64,000 nucleotides of DNA from Ignelater luminosus (taxonomy: Eukaryota > Arthropoda > Insecta > Coleoptera > Elateridae), in NCBI GenBank assembly GCA_011009095.1, contig VTPC01000391.1:314707-378706 (forward strand), given 5' to 3'. The position numbers and the translations under genes are program-made. Positions 1 to 12,442 of the stretch are shown here, one piece after another (position 1 is the stretch's first letter; every line of letters starts with the position of its first letter). The notes under the pieces were generated by a model that was given only the letters and a program-made list of their open reading frames with translations, did not search any database and was not told the DNA's origin.

Positions 1-178
1 GTTTGTGTACAAAAGCATATGAGCATATGTCATTGTTTTTAGAATGAATATCGTGTGACTGATTAGTTTTAATGTACAAATTATGTAAAATAAATACATT
101 TGCACGAAATATGGTTTTTTATTTCTTGTACGTTCATGTAAATAATTTGTGATGTAAAATAGGAAATTTCAAATTTCA

Positions 179-249
179 TTTTGTTTATTATTTTTACCAC
201 ATACCATTTATAAATTTTGTTTATTATTTTTACCACATACCATTTATAA
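179..249. repeat. 36-bp tandem duplication
   Basis: A unit of about 36 bp beginning TTTTGTTTATTATTTTTACC and ending CATTTATAAA occurs twice head to tail with essentially no differences. The two copies abut directly, so this looks like a recent local duplication in AT-rich non-coding DNA. No gene is linked to it. Confidence 0.85.
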
Positions 250-2983
250 AAATTAAAAGATTATTGTTAGATAAAATCATGAGTTATGGATATGGCTTTC
301 TGACTAAGATGGTAATTTGCCTCCAGCACCAAAATTGTTTGGTAGTGTATTCTAAACATGGCAAACCTGGCCTGGGTAGTTTTTGCAGGTATCCTGTTTA
401 CAATCTTTATTGTGCAAAGATTTCCAATTTTACTTTTTTTGTGATTATTATTATGTCTTTTACAATTAAGACATATCGTCATACAGAGAAAAAATTCTTT
501 ATGTTGCCTTAAAAGAATCTTATTCAATAACATGTGTAATAGTAATAACAGAGGTAACAACACAATCTTGCATGTTTTTATGACTTTTTATATTTTTTTT
601 AAATACTAATTTTAATTAGTTTTGGAAGATTTCTTCTAAAACTTCATTATCACAATTTTAACTATCAGTATACAAAATCTTATTCGGTTACTATTAAGAA
701 TAAGACTGTAAAGACTAAAATTGGAACATGTTGCAGAGGGTACCTAATATAGCAATTTATATCAATGCTTGATAACTTTCTCAAATGGATAAATTCTTTT
801 TCATAAAAGTAAGTACTACAACTTTGCATATTCTCTTATGGTAAATGCGAGTCAAAGTGAATTCTTAATTAATCTTAATTTTAAAATGTCATTTTAATAT
901 AATTTTGTTTCGGAACTGTAATTGCTATTTAAAAATTTACAAAGATTAATTAAATACAGCAAAATATAAAATTGTCCTTGCATATGCAATAAGCAGGAAT
1001 TCTAAAATAATACAATAAAGTTGTGCATAGTCACTGTCTATTTGCATAAAACATGTTAAAATTAAAACAAGATTCACAATAAATTAAAAAAATTAAATAG
1101 GAGAAAGATCCACAGAAATAAACTGACTACAGGGCTACAATATAGAAGCTTTCTACACTGTCATAGCTCCACTCCTTCAATAGGGCTGAGTGTCACCCTA
1201 GTAGTACCTATATTACCTATACATGACAGTCCTGTCTTCAAATGGTTTCAAAACTTTATAAATGGCACTAATCAATGAAATAACAACTTAGAAAAAGACT
1301 ACCTGAATCAAAAGTTGACTTGCCAATAAGGGAAACATTATAAAACACACTATTTCTTTAATACTTTATTATTATCTCCAGAAATTTAAAAATCTATCCC
1401 TCCAGAGAATCATTTTGCCCTTGATAACAATTACGATCAATGCTTATATATAGTGCGTGATGCTCAGTTGCATACAATCAATTAGTCATCAAAAACATGA
1501 AATAAGCCACTATCTACTACTACTACTACACTAAAACTACATGATAACTTGATTGTCCAAATATTATAGACACAGATATCGATTTCCACACTTTATCAAC
1601 AGGAAGCACATTTAATTATGATGCCTAAAATCCAATATTTGGATTGGTTTGAAGCAGATTAGAGATCAATTGGAACACTGGATCTCTCTACAGCACCATA
1701 ATTGAGCTTGCTCCATTTGGACAAAAATTAGTCGAAGTATAGAGTTATGTTTCCCATCAGCGCAAATTTACATTTATTCAGTAACTTTCTCATTAATTCT
1801 TTAATGTAGGTAATATAAACAAGCTGTAAAAAAGCTTCATAGTAACTAACAAGCATTACTTACGATGCAAAAATTAGCTGATTGGCCCACTGGGGCAGAT
1901 TAAACATAGATGTCGGCAAAAAGGATTGGCTGTAAATTCTTAACCTAAATGTCCATACAAAAGTAGAGCAACTCATAAAAGACTCGTCTGTAATATTATT
2001 TTCATGTTACCTACCAAATAATAAACTAAGTGACTATTGCAGATACCAAGGTTTTGTTAAAGAAACAATGTCCTTTACAATGCGCTGGTACTTAAGAGAT
2101 TTTCTTATAATTCCTAATTCCTATTGAATATTCTCTTTCAAATAATATTCTTTCTTTTCAAATCTTTTTTGTACATAGTTACTGGAGCTGACAGTAAATG
2201 TTTGGGGGTTAAAATTTGAAAAAACATATAAATATAATGTATTCTGAGTAGTAGTATTTTTAATTACATTTATCCAGGGGGGGTCCATGTATGCTTATAT
2301 TCAAGAGTAAAGTGTACACTTTATTTACATGCTGTAAATTAGATTTTTGTTCAAATGATTTCTACGATAACCCAAAAAATTTTTAATACAACAATTAAAC
2401 CCAATATGTGACATTTATATCTATGATAATTTTTTGAAGTTCAATGTTACCTGCTAACAAACCATAAAGGTTGAGTTTACATTAACGAAATATTGCCCGA
2501 ATCATTTACAGTAGTTGTACGCTTTACTTTTGAATAGAAGAGTGCATCCCTTCCCACCTTCATACGCTTTACTGGTATTCCTGAAACTTTGAAAATCTCT
2601 GAAGATAATCCCATGCTCTAACACAGATATGCATTCTTGTTGGTTTAGGTGTCTTGTTCTTGAAAGGAATGTCTCATTATTTCCATTTTGATACAATAAA
2701 TATGGATTAACAAGAAGTAAAGAATTCAGTTTTCATACAACTTCCATCCTTTTTTAAATCGAAAATAGCAAAATACTAAAAATGATATAGTAGGATGCAG
2801 TAACATGCAAAATAATAAACAATAAAATGAAGATTTGGATAACAAAGTCCATTTTTTAATAATAATAAACAAACTATTAGGCGCTCCACAAAAGATTTTA
2901 CAAAATAAGAATACTGTACAATCAAGGTAAAGTGAAGCGTGTGGCAGCAGGTGTACAAGGCGATATTCCATGATTATACTCAG
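250..2983. other. non-coding, no gene recognised
   Basis: AT-rich sequence with only short, unconvincing open frames. The overlapping frames at 264-563 on both strands show no family motif I recognise. A G7 run lies near 2277. Positions 700-2600 are of higher complexity than the rest and could be a 3' UTR or intron of a gene outside the window, but nothing in the sequence decides this. Confidence 0.5.
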
Positions 2984-3243
2984 TTGAAGGGGTGGATGGA
3001 TAAAGGTTCTATGTGACATTTTTGAATTGTGATGCTAGCCTCTTTATTCACACTAATTACGCAAAAATTGTGTTACATAGCACCTTTATTACTTCATATC
3101 TTATATCGGAATTAGGTAACGCTTGACTGACTAGAAAAGGTATACCATAAGTTACTAAAGCACATCATAACATCTTTATTCACACTGAAATCTCAAAAAA
3201 CGGAAAAATGTCACATAGCACCTTTGTCCATCCGCCCTTTCAA
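2984..3243. mobile_element. MITE-like element with ~40-bp inverted ends
   Basis: The left end (2984-3022) begins TTGAAGGGGTGGATGGATAA and the reverse complement of the right end (3243-3202) begins TTGAAAGGGCGGATGGACAA. Both continue through CTATGTGACATTTTT. A second shared motif, CTTTATTCACACT, occurs near both ends. The 260-bp size, inverted ends and lack of coding capacity fit a MITE. I could not identify a clean target duplication, so the superfamily is open. Confidence 0.65.
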
Positions 3244-4430
3244 TTATGTAAATACGTAGAGAAAACTAAACAAAATACAATGTGAAAGCAAACAGCGACT
3301 TTTTATATTGCATCTTACAGTTTGTTGGACTACGACATTTTAAACTGTCACGTACAGACTATCACAGGTAATCGATAAGAGAAGGATAATTTAAGTTTTT
3401 TTGTGTTGTGTGTAAGAACTAAATGGCATCAAATAAGTAACTCTCTACTAGCTTGCAAATATTTGTTAATGCCCAGTAAAATATCTTACAAGTGTTTTTC
3501 TTTTGTTTTAATAGTTGTTGCATAACAAATGCAATTTATTTGACAAAAATCCATGATTGTCATGTGTTGGATGAAACTCAAGTAGTCATTCCATTTAAAA
3601 AGATTTGCGTTTACCTTCCACCCTTAAGTAAAAAGACAATCATAAAAATGATATTTGTTTGTGAGTAAATTCTCTAAAACTCCCTTTTGTTTTTAGCAAA
3701 TATCTATAGTAAGCCATGAATTTTCTTAAAAATACAATATCAATAAATTGAGCTCCAAAATTGATATATTTTGTTTTAATTTAACCAATTTTGTATCTTT
3801 TATGGTTTCTGAGATCCCAATGATGAGCCTTGGATTTGGAACACACTGTATTATATCGCAAACAGGAATTTTGAAGTTGTAATTTGTCTACATCACCAAA
3901 ATTGGCATGAGAAGGCACTAAGATTTCACATACTTAGATTTTGCAACTTATCATCGTATGCAAGGTTTGTTGTCTCAGGTTATTAGATCCCCATTTTGTT
4001 TTACTGTTTGTACTGGCTGAATTTGTTGATCGTTTATAGTGACTTTCACTAAAATACTCAACGCATTTCTAGAATTATCAAGTCTGAACACAATAACTGC
4101 TGTTTTATTTGAATTTACATGAAGATAGTATTTCTCTGAAACTTGATCTTTGTTTAAATGATTGATTCTGCAGACTTGTCTAATGGAAAAAATATATACA
4201 TACAATTGTGTATCATTTGCATATTACTGTACTTTACAGAAATACTGCATTCTAAGTTAAGCAGTATAAAAGAAGGATTTAATTCACCTTTGAGGTACAC
4301 CTTTGGTTATTCCAAGGACATCAACGTACATTATCAAGTCTTATAGATTGAGTTATGTTATGAAGATAGTTTGATATTAACTTGATTACTTCTAGCAAAT
4401 CCTACATATTTAAATATATACTGCTCCAAG
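3244..4430. other. non-coding, no gene recognised
   Basis: AT-rich sequence. The open frames here (about 60-76 codons) lack recognisable motifs and plausible splice partners. Confidence 0.5.
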
Positions 4431-5260
4431 AAATTAACACATCACTATTGGAAAGATGATTTTCACATCAACCGGATTAACTTTTCTGATGAGGCAACGT
4501 TTTGTCTTAATGGGGTGGTTAACAAACAAAATTGTTGCTATTGGGAACCCCAAAACCTACAGTGAATAATGGAGGCCCATACTCAATATTCTGAAAAATT
4601 GAATGTTTGGGCAGGCATTATCGGCAATAGAGCTTTAGGCCCCTACATTATTGAAGAAACCTTAACAGGTGAAAAGTATTTAGAATTTCTAAGAGACCAT
4701 CTCATTCCTGCTCTAGTTGAGCTGTATCCAGATAATGAAGAACCCAATGTTCCTAACACTAATTTGTGATACCAACATGATAGAACACCCCCCAAATCTC
4801 CCATGATCATGCTTCTGTTATTGACTATTTGAATGAAATGTTTCCAGGTTCCTGGATTAGGAGATGGGGGGCAATTGAGTGGCCAGCAAATTGCCAACTA
4901 CAAAATTCATTGTTTTATAATATTTGTCAATTGTTTATTTACCTACTTTGATGATTATTGTGGATCAGTATTCTTTTGATCACACAAAAGTTTTTTTTCT
5001 GGAATTTGTAAAGCAGAGTCTGAAACTTCTGCACATAAACAGACTTGTAGATGACACAGCACATTTACATGAAGTGGTCACATTAATAACACCTAATATG
5101 CTTCAAAATATGCGGGAAAATCTATGCTAGAGATTAGGTTTCTGTATTTAGGAAGAAGGCAGAATATATGACAGGCAGTGTGGTGCCATTGAAGCAATGA
5201 AGGCATTGGAAAACATTTATGGTCTTATTTCATACAGCTTACTTCAAACTTGAAATATCA
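4430..5260 (+). pseudogene. decayed IS630-Tc1-mariner transposase (DUF4817-associated type)
   Basis: Reading across several frames gives successive blocks typical of an insect transposase family with an HTH and a DDE_3-like catalytic domain. Near 4478 there is FSDEATFCLNGVVNKQNC, containing the first catalytic Asp block. An open stretch at 4569-4769 reads EAHTQYSEKLNVWAGIIGN and then LTGEKYLEFL. Near 4847-4892 is SWIRRWGAIEWPA, and near 5087-5129 ITPNMLQNMRENL. Stops and frameshifts separate the blocks, and the segment carrying the last catalytic block is scrambled. The N-terminal half is missing and I saw no clear terminal inverted repeats. This is a dead copy. The same family's C-terminal motif recurs inside the foldback elements at 50.5 and 62.2 kb. 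Confidence 0.8.
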
Positions 5261-5507
5261 AATATCAAAAGCAGTTTCTTAGTCACTCTTCTCTATAAAA
5301 AGCAATAGAAAAAACATGTTCTCCTTTTTTTTTGTTGTTATGAGTTGTTTTTTGGCGAATAAAAGATTTTAAAATGTTTTTTTATTTAAAAAGGTTGGTC
5401 ACCTTAAATAAACTGAATAACCGTAATCAGGTGAAAGACTGTCACTTTTAAATGATTTACCAGTTGAAGTGTTTAGGTTGTAAATAAAGTTTTTTAAAAA
5501 CAGAAAC

Positions 5508-5513
5508 TTTATT
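5508..5513 (-). promoter_or_regulatory. candidate polyadenylation signal of the BTB-HMG gene
   Basis: AATAAA on the minus strand, about 195 nt downstream of the stop codon at 5709-5711. It fits a short 3' UTR. Not confirmed by transcripts. Confidence 0.4.
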
Positions 5514-5708
5514 AGAACTATACAAAATACAATACAATTAAAGATACCAAAATAAATTCATAAATCAAAATCGAGAAGAAAATTAATATCAATATTTACA
5601 ATAGTTCATAATATGCTTCTCGTGCAGATATTTTTATGTTTTGAAAAAAGGAAAAAATTAAAATGTAGCGATCTTTTAACAAAAATCCATATCATGCAGT
5701 CTTTGTTA

Positions 5709-8169
5709 TTATTGTTTTCTTGCACTTGATGTGGAAGGCAATTGTGAATTAGGGGAATTATTTCCACTGTTTCCATTTGAATCGCTACTTTCAAACAAGT
5801 CATCTGTGCTTTCAGGTTCTTCTTTAATTCCATCACAAGACAGAACCTTAAAAAAACAACATTTAATGTAAAACGTAACACTTGTTAGTAGTTATACTTC
5901 ACAATAAATTACCTCTTCGTTTTCATCCGTTGTATCAGGCATTACTAATGTTACTAATGATGTAGTATCTATATCTTTTATAACTCCGAAACTATTTGTG
6001 AGTATGTTGGAGGTCTTTTGAGAATTATTTCCTCTCATTTCCTTACGTAGTCTTGCTTCCTTAGGGCTATAATAGTAACTGCAAATATGCAATAATTTTC
6101 AAAATAGAAACACAAACTTTTATTATTAATAATTACCCAGGATATTTAACTTTATGGTCTTCATCAGCTTTTTTAGCAGCTAAATAATATAAATCTTTGG
6201 TAGTACTAGGTAGTGATTTCCACATATTTCCTAGACGTACTGATATTTCCTTGTTACTTTCGCCTAAAAATATACCAGCATTGTGTATACTCCTAATTAA
6301 AATTTTAAAAATGTATTATTACCTTGATGTTCAACAGCTAGTTTTTTCCTCCATTCGTTAGCAAAAATCATAAATGCATTCGGAGGTCTTGGAATCTTTG
6401 GGCCTGGAACAGTCTTATCATCAACTTGTATGTCTTGAGATGAATTTCCATGTTTTGATAATAATTTAAGAACTTTTGCATCTGACTTCTGTATGTCACC
6501 TTCCACATTTGAAATATGCTAACCAATTCAGTTTACGTTCTAAGAATATAGTAGGTATATAACATTATTTATACTTACATTATTTGATGTGGAAAATTGA
6601 GGTTCTACCGATGTACCTTCCACAGACTGTAAGATTATTAAAAATGCATTAGGTATAATACAATGTCAAGTTGCATTAGTTTCTTTAAACTCAAATTGAT
6701 TGTAAAATGATATTTATAAGTATATTTTACAAATTTACATCAGTGATTAAATTTTATTTAAGAGTGTAAATAAATAAAATTTAATCACTGATGTAAATTT
6801 GTAATTTTATTTTCTTCAACGATGTCTGATCTATATGGAACCTAAGTTTTGTATTTATAGGGCATTTGCAAAATTATAGATAATTTGAAATTGTGCTACA
6901 CATAATATGCAGCACAAACAATGTCATATGTTGAGATTTCTCTGATAAATGTAGCAAAATATATTCACTTTAACTTATTTTAAAACGTTTTTAAATTTCT
7001 ACATTTTCGTCAATATAGGATGATTGAAGAGTGGTACTTATAAGTAAAACACTCCGCATCAATATAGATAAAGGAGAATTCAGCAAAACAGCATTAACAA
7101 AGAATGTTTATTTCATCATGAGCAATCTACCTTATAAGTTTGATGGGAGTCATTTTGAAATACCTTGTATTTAGTGTGAAACGCATAACCTAAAACATAA
7201 TAGACCTGTCTAAATATGCTAACTTTAAAGCAAATAGCTGCTGGGGCTAACGATTTTAAGAGATTTACAGTTCTCATTCTTTTGTTCAAGATTGCATATC
7301 GAATACATCCTTAGTTGTATTGGTAAAAATAGTTTCAAAGTAGTTTTTAAGGTTAGATTACTTTTATTTATTTTATTTTTAATAAACAAATGAATACTGT
7401 TAATTCAATTGTCATTGATTTAAATTAAAAAAAATTGTAGTGTCAGTATTGCCAATCTAATTTTTATTGCTTTTATTACCAATATAAAATAATTAGCAAA
7501 AATACAACTAAGTGCAAAATATACAAAAATGTTTTTTATAGCAACCTGATTAAGGATAGGTGAATGTGATTGCTTCCTTCTTTTGCGACTTTTTGGCTGA
7601 TTTTGATCACCATTTGTATTACTTTGTTTTTCGGTACTAGGTAGCGAGTTCTTAATTTCTTCATTCCTTTCCAGCGCTGCTGCTCGCTCTTTACGAATCT
7701 TACATAAACCCTTTACTTGCAAGTTCTCAGCTGTTATAAGCAAATTGTCTAAGTCTTCGTCAGCAACTCTAATTTCACCTTCGTACATAAAATCGATCAT
7801 TTGTTGAAGTGTCACATATTTCATTCCATTCATTATGATGTATGGATGATCCGCTGGATGAACAGTAAATAATTCCTGCAAGTATTTTTTGGTTTAACGT
7901 TTATCATTATCGGCACGTCTTCTTTGAATGTTCGAAGCTCAACAGTATTTATAATATTCAACTTAATGCAATTTAATACTTACTTGAAAATAGGGGCTAC
8001 AAGCAGATAATACCATCTTATGGGCTTTGATAAACTGACCTTCACATGCCAGTGTTACATCAACAAGTGATTCTTTATGTAGGTGTTCGATAAACATTTG
8101 CAAAATATTGCTTGTATGGTTTGTCCATTTTAGATTGTAATTTTGATTCTTACCCTCTGATGCTGCCAT
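5709..8169 (-). CDS. BTB/POZ plus HMG-box protein, 7 coding exons
   Basis: Coding exons in transcript order: 8169-7984, 7875-7546, 6626-6579, 6518-6323, 6263-6137, 6078-5913 and 5846-5709. They total 1191 nt, or 396 residues plus stop. Every intron is GT-AG and every junction keeps the frame. The start is the ATG at 8169, just after a plausible acceptor (8177-8176). Residues about 10-125 are a TTK/BAB-type BTB domain (LKWTNHTSNI, LVDVTLACEGQFIKAHKMVL, SACSPYFQ split by intron 1, then FMYEGEI). Residues about 140-170 are basic (SRKRRKQS). Residues about 229-300 are an HMG box with RPPNAFMIFANEWRKKL, NKEISVRLGNMWK and YYYSPKEARLRK. The Asn in NAFM and the tyrosine-rich end recall sequence-specific HMG boxes of the MATA/SOX/TCF side. 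The C-terminus is acidic and Ser/Asn-rich. Inferred role: nuclear, DNA-binding, dimerising transcription factor. I know no confident ortholog name. TTK-type BTB proteins more often carry C2H2 or pipsqueak DNA-binding domains. Confidence 0.88.
6729..6802. repeat. perfect 32-bp inverted repeat (hairpin) in intron 2
   Basis: Arms at 6729-6760 and 6771-6802 are exact reverse complements (ACAAATTTACATCAGTGATT... on the left), with a 10-nt loop. The hairpin lies in the intron between exons 2 and 3 of the BTB-HMG gene. It could be a tiny palindromic MITE or a locally generated inverted duplication. Confidence 0.85.
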
Positions 8170-8174
8170 TATGT

Positions 8175-8670
8175 ACTGACAAGCAAATTTAAATTTTATG
8201 TTAATGAAGTAATGCTGCCAACAATACAACTATTGTTACAAAAAAGAAGCTATGTAGATTAAGCAATGTGAAACTATTGAATTCAAAATGTCAAGTAACT
8301 ATTTAATAAACTTCCGTTTAATTGTAGTAGAAGTTTATACTATCACTAATACACATTAGGTTTCCGTGGCTGCTTTATCGTCCATTTTTTCCGAATAATG
8401 ATCGTTAAGTAATGGACTTTGAAAATGCATAACAATTACACGTTGAAATCGTAAAAGCCGTCTATTCATATGTTGCAACTTTACGCAAACTAATTAATAG
8501 TCATTCTATTTACCCAAATAAATGATTAAAATAATAATTACCTTGCTACGCTTACATATAAAGCAAAAAATGCGTCGTTTGTGTATTGTTTGTTGAACCA
8601 CACCACACGCTTGCAGTAAATCCCAATGTAACAATCAACGTTCGTAGCGTCATCTACTTAAAACTAGAAC
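8175..8670 (-). promoter_or_regulatory. likely 5' leader exon and promoter area of the BTB-HMG gene
   Basis: On the minus strand a good donor (GCAAG then gtaatt) ends an exon at 8542, and an acceptor (gcttgtcag) at 8177-8176 opens the coding exon six bases before its ATG. This predicts a leader exon of roughly 8542-8670 and a 366-bp intron. The block 8570-8660 is richer in CpG than its surroundings and includes CCGCCATGTTC on the minus strand, a motif often seen near insect promoters. The transcription start is not determined. Confidence 0.45.
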
Positions 8671-9786
8671 ATGGCGGTAGAATGTTACTTCAAATTTATT
8701 TGTTATTATGGATGTAAATCGAATTGAAGATTTAATGTAAATGTAAAATAAAAATAAAAAAAAAATAAAACAATAAGATTATAATTAAGTATGATAAGAA
8801 ATAAATAGCAGAAAGGTGGAGACATTTTGATTGCAGACTTATGGGTGTAACAGGTTGCCTATAATGCAGTAGGGTAAAAGACTGTTATTTTTAATCGAAC
8901 GTTCCCAGATTTTTGTGCAGGCTGTGTACGCGAATTTAATACTCGTTTCGTATTTCATGTAGACAAAATAGAATAAAGGTCATTTTTATTTTTTATATAT
9001 AACAAAAAATAATCATGAATCGAATTAAAAGTTGTATATTATTTATGCTTATTGCTTGACCACACATGATAATTTTGCAACACAATCATAGGCGTGGACG
9101 TTTGATTTGTAGGAGCAGCGGGCTAAATAAAACTATTTGGAAAATGTTTGATGAAACGTAAAACGAATACGTTGTTAATAATGTTCTATTATTTATATTT
9201 TACCACAAACTACATTTTTAATAAGAATTTGGATGTGTAGACATTTTACTACGTGATTGCAACATAACCTAACCAACTTTTATTTGTTTTGCTTATTTTT
9301 TGTGATTTTCTGCTAAGAGAATTAAATCTGTCTGGGTCAAACTATTAATGTTGTGTGCAAATATGTAATTCGTGGATTAAAGCAAACCTGAATATAAGCT
9401 TACAGGCCTATTTGAGCAGTTTCGTTAAAAGTTGCGACGGCGCACACTAGGTAAGAAACATTAATAGTTGGCATTATATCAAAAAATTAAGTACTGTAAT
9501 TACAATCACTCTACGCTGCATTTACATTTATTGTTCATGTATTTGTATAGCCGACACATTTGGGCACAACATAACAAATGTTGTGGGACCGATAACGTAT
9601 TGTCTTTCTTCACAGTCCTAAGTCTAAAGTGAAGATTTGTGTGTACTGCCGTCGTCTTGTAAACTTCTCTACCGGTTTCGTTAATTAAATATTTTAATTT
9701 AAATAAAACAATAAACAACTTAAGGAAGTAGCTTTACTCATTAACTAATTAAGTGTTTTGTTATGAAACTATCAACTTAGGCTGTG
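8671..9786. other. intergenic, no gene recognised
   Basis: AT-rich sequence upstream of the BTB-HMG gene and left of the pogo-like transposon. The only open frame of note (minus strand, 9506-9718, 70 codons) has no recognised motif. Confidence 0.5.
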
Positions 9787-10177
9787 TAGGGGAGACCGGG
9801 GCAAGAGCGTAATCGGGGAATTAGCGTAAGTTGCTGTTTTGTCGAAACAGTAATACATGTCTCCATGACTATAGCATTAGATGATGTATTTAACTTCATT
9901 TTGTCAGTGCATCTTGAAATCTCGGATAAAGCATGTGAGTCCTACGCAAAAATAATTTTTGAAACTTTTACAGTACCGTGAGAAGTAACGCCAGAATCTT
10001 TGAAGGCTTACAAGAAAGTAAGTAAGGATTTATTTACACTTCTAATGGGCGCAAACAATAAATATAATCGTAAATTAAGTCTCATGTTATTTCTATGCAC
10101 AGGCAACTTATTCTAACCTAACATTTTCTTTAAAAAAAAGCACAATGTTGATGGGGCACTAGCGTACAGTTTTGTTC

Positions 10178-10209
10178 GGGGCAATAGCGTTAAACGACGC
10201 TATTGCCCC
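10178..10209. repeat. subterminal hairpin of the pogo-like element
   Basis: GGGGCAATAGCGT (10178-10190) and its exact reverse complement (10197-10209) are separated by 6 nt. A further direct copy is at 10153-10166. The same arrangement recurs near the right end at 12443-12475. These are probably transposase-binding subterminal repeats. Confidence 0.8.
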
Positions 10210-10263
10210 ATATGGCTAGTTGTTGGCCTAGATGGCTCCGATTATTATTTATTTTGTTTCAGC

Positions 10264-12158
10264 ATGGTTCGAAATTATAAGAAAAGAAATCTAAGAGCTC
10301 AATAGAGCGTGGACGATTTAAAAAGTGCATTGGCACTAATTAGATCAAGCAAAATGACCCTTATGGATGCTAGTAGGGAGTTTAATATTCCTTCAACAAC
10401 TCTTCGAGATCATGTTAAAAACAGAAGTCGTAATAAAGAAAATGTACCTGCATTACCTAAGCAAACAGGTATAAAAATGCCTTAGAAAGGTACTGTTTAA
10501 AACTATCACAAAGATTTTATGGACTGACTATTGAAGAATTTTGAATAGTGGCTTACCAGTATGCTGTTAAGTTAGGGAAAAAAAAGAGATTCGAGAATAA
10601 AAAAAAGACTGAAAATGGCAGGCTGGGATTTCTACAGAGGATTCATGAAACGACATCCAGATATTTCTCTTAGATCCCCAGAACCAACAAGTTTAAATCG
10701 AGTTATGAGCTTTAATAAAGCTGAAATTGACGGATTTTTCGCTAATCTTTCAGCCCTCTACGAGAAGTACAATTATGGCCGTAATGACATTTACAATATG
10801 GATGAAAGCGGTCTTCATACTGTTCATCGGCCATATAGAATCATAACTCAAAAAGGTTTGAAGCAAGTCGGGAAGATAACAAGTGCAGAAAGGGGAGAAC
10901 TTATGACAGTAATATGTTGCGTTAGCTCTTCAGGAACTTATGTACCCCCAGTTCTCGTCTTTCCACGAAAATTAATGAAGTATTTCTTGAATGGATGAAG
11001 CATTTTATTAAACATATTCGTCCATCAAAAGATCATCATGTGTGCCTTGTATTAGATAACCATGTAAGCCATTATTCCCTACAAGTTTATGATTTGGCCA
11101 AAGAAAATGGTGTAGGTATGATTTCACTGCCTCCCCACACGAGCCACAGAACCCAACCTTTGGACATATCATTTTTCGGACCACTGAAGACCGCGTATGA
11201 CCATCAATGTGACTATTGGATTAAGTCAAATCCTGGTAAACGTATTACGGTTTATGAAATGGCTGAATTATTTGGGCAAGCATATCAGAAAGTATGCACT
11301 ATTGAAAAAGCCGTTAATGGATTTCGGACTACAGGAATTTACCCCTTTCAACCAAGTGTATTTTCGGACGAAGATTTTGCTGCATCTGATTCTTTACTAC
11401 ATCCGTCAAACTCCAATCAACAACATATTAAAGATGTTATAAATAAAAACAATACAACACCACCCAATGCCAATATCTCACAAAATAACGCTGGACCGAG
11501 TGCTGAACCTTGTAATTTACTAGCAGACAGTATGGAAGATTATGATGAGTTATTTTCCTTACCAAAAGTTTTAACTTCCAATGAAACAAAGACTAAGAAA
11601 CGTAATGTAAAAAGAAAGCATTCGGAAATTTTAACTTCAACTCCTTTGAGAGGAGAATTAGAAGAAAAAGAGCTAAAGAAGACCACAAAAAATACGATGA
11701 AAGTTAAAAGAAACATTGCATCACAGGAAAATAAGAAGATTAAAAGACCGAAGAAAACCAAAAAGTCAGAAAGTGAATCAGAATCAGAAACATCAGAGCC
11801 AAAATTGTCATCAGAAGAAGAAATTGATGAGGAGGGAATTGATATAAATTTTGGTGAACTGGGGGAAATACGTAGACTCGATTATGTTTTGGTAGAGTTC
11901 AAGACTGATAAAAATGTAGTTTACTTTGTAGGAAAAGTTATAACTGATAAAGAGAATGGAGAATATGAAGTATCATTTTTCCGAAAAAGCAACAAACTGA
12001 AAAATACATTTGTTCTGCCTCAAGTACTAGATATAAGTGTAATTCAGAAAACTCATATTAAAATGAAATTTCCAGAACCAACACTTCATGGCGCAACTAA
12101 ACGACAACATTCCTTTTTAAATTTTGGAATCTCGTTGGGAAATTTGAACGTCCATTAA
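10264..12158 (+). pseudogene. pogo-like (HTH_psq plus DDE_1) transposase, frameshifted and internally deleted
   Basis: Starting at ATG 10264 the frame encodes a short basic leader, a stop at 10303, then a helix-turn-helix of the pipsqueak type (DDLKSALALIRSS, FNIPSTTLRDHVKN). Several stops and frameshifts follow up to 10600. An open stretch at 10615-10998 carries AGWDFYRGFMKRHPD and the first catalytic block, NMDESG. A second at 10995-12158 carries [11 protein letters not shown] (second Asp) and [16 protein letters not shown] (third Asp), then a basic/acidic linker and a C-terminal domain ([17 protein letters not shown]). At about 10980 the sequence jumps from the FPRKLMK block directly to [11 protein letters not shown] in another frame, so the roughly 25 codons the family normally has between them are missing. 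All three catalytic Asp blocks remain, but no single frame joins them. Confidence 0.88.
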
Positions 12159-12442
12159 TAATACGTGGAAATATTACCTACTATTTTTAGAGTGACATTT
12201 TAGTTTTGTTTTTTAGTATTCGTAACTAGGTTTGTTTTTTAGAGTTTAGTTTGTTTTTTTTGTAAAAATTTTATTTTTAGAGTACAACGTACTCCCACCC
12301 TGTTCTTATATAAATACAGAGTGTATATTTATTTCCCGATTTTTGAAATATTTTTATAAAGAATACTTTTATAGCTTTATATTCTATTTTTATTAAATGT
12401 TGAAAGTATGTTGTTTTTTATTTTGTATGGTAGTTGCCATTT

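Noticed and set aside
179-249. CRISPR-like repeat
   Set aside because: Only two directly adjacent copies without spacers, in eukaryotic DNA; a plain tandem duplication.
264-563. Overlapping frames on both strands near the window start
   Set aside because: No recognisable domain, and a check for piggyBac-like motifs was negative.
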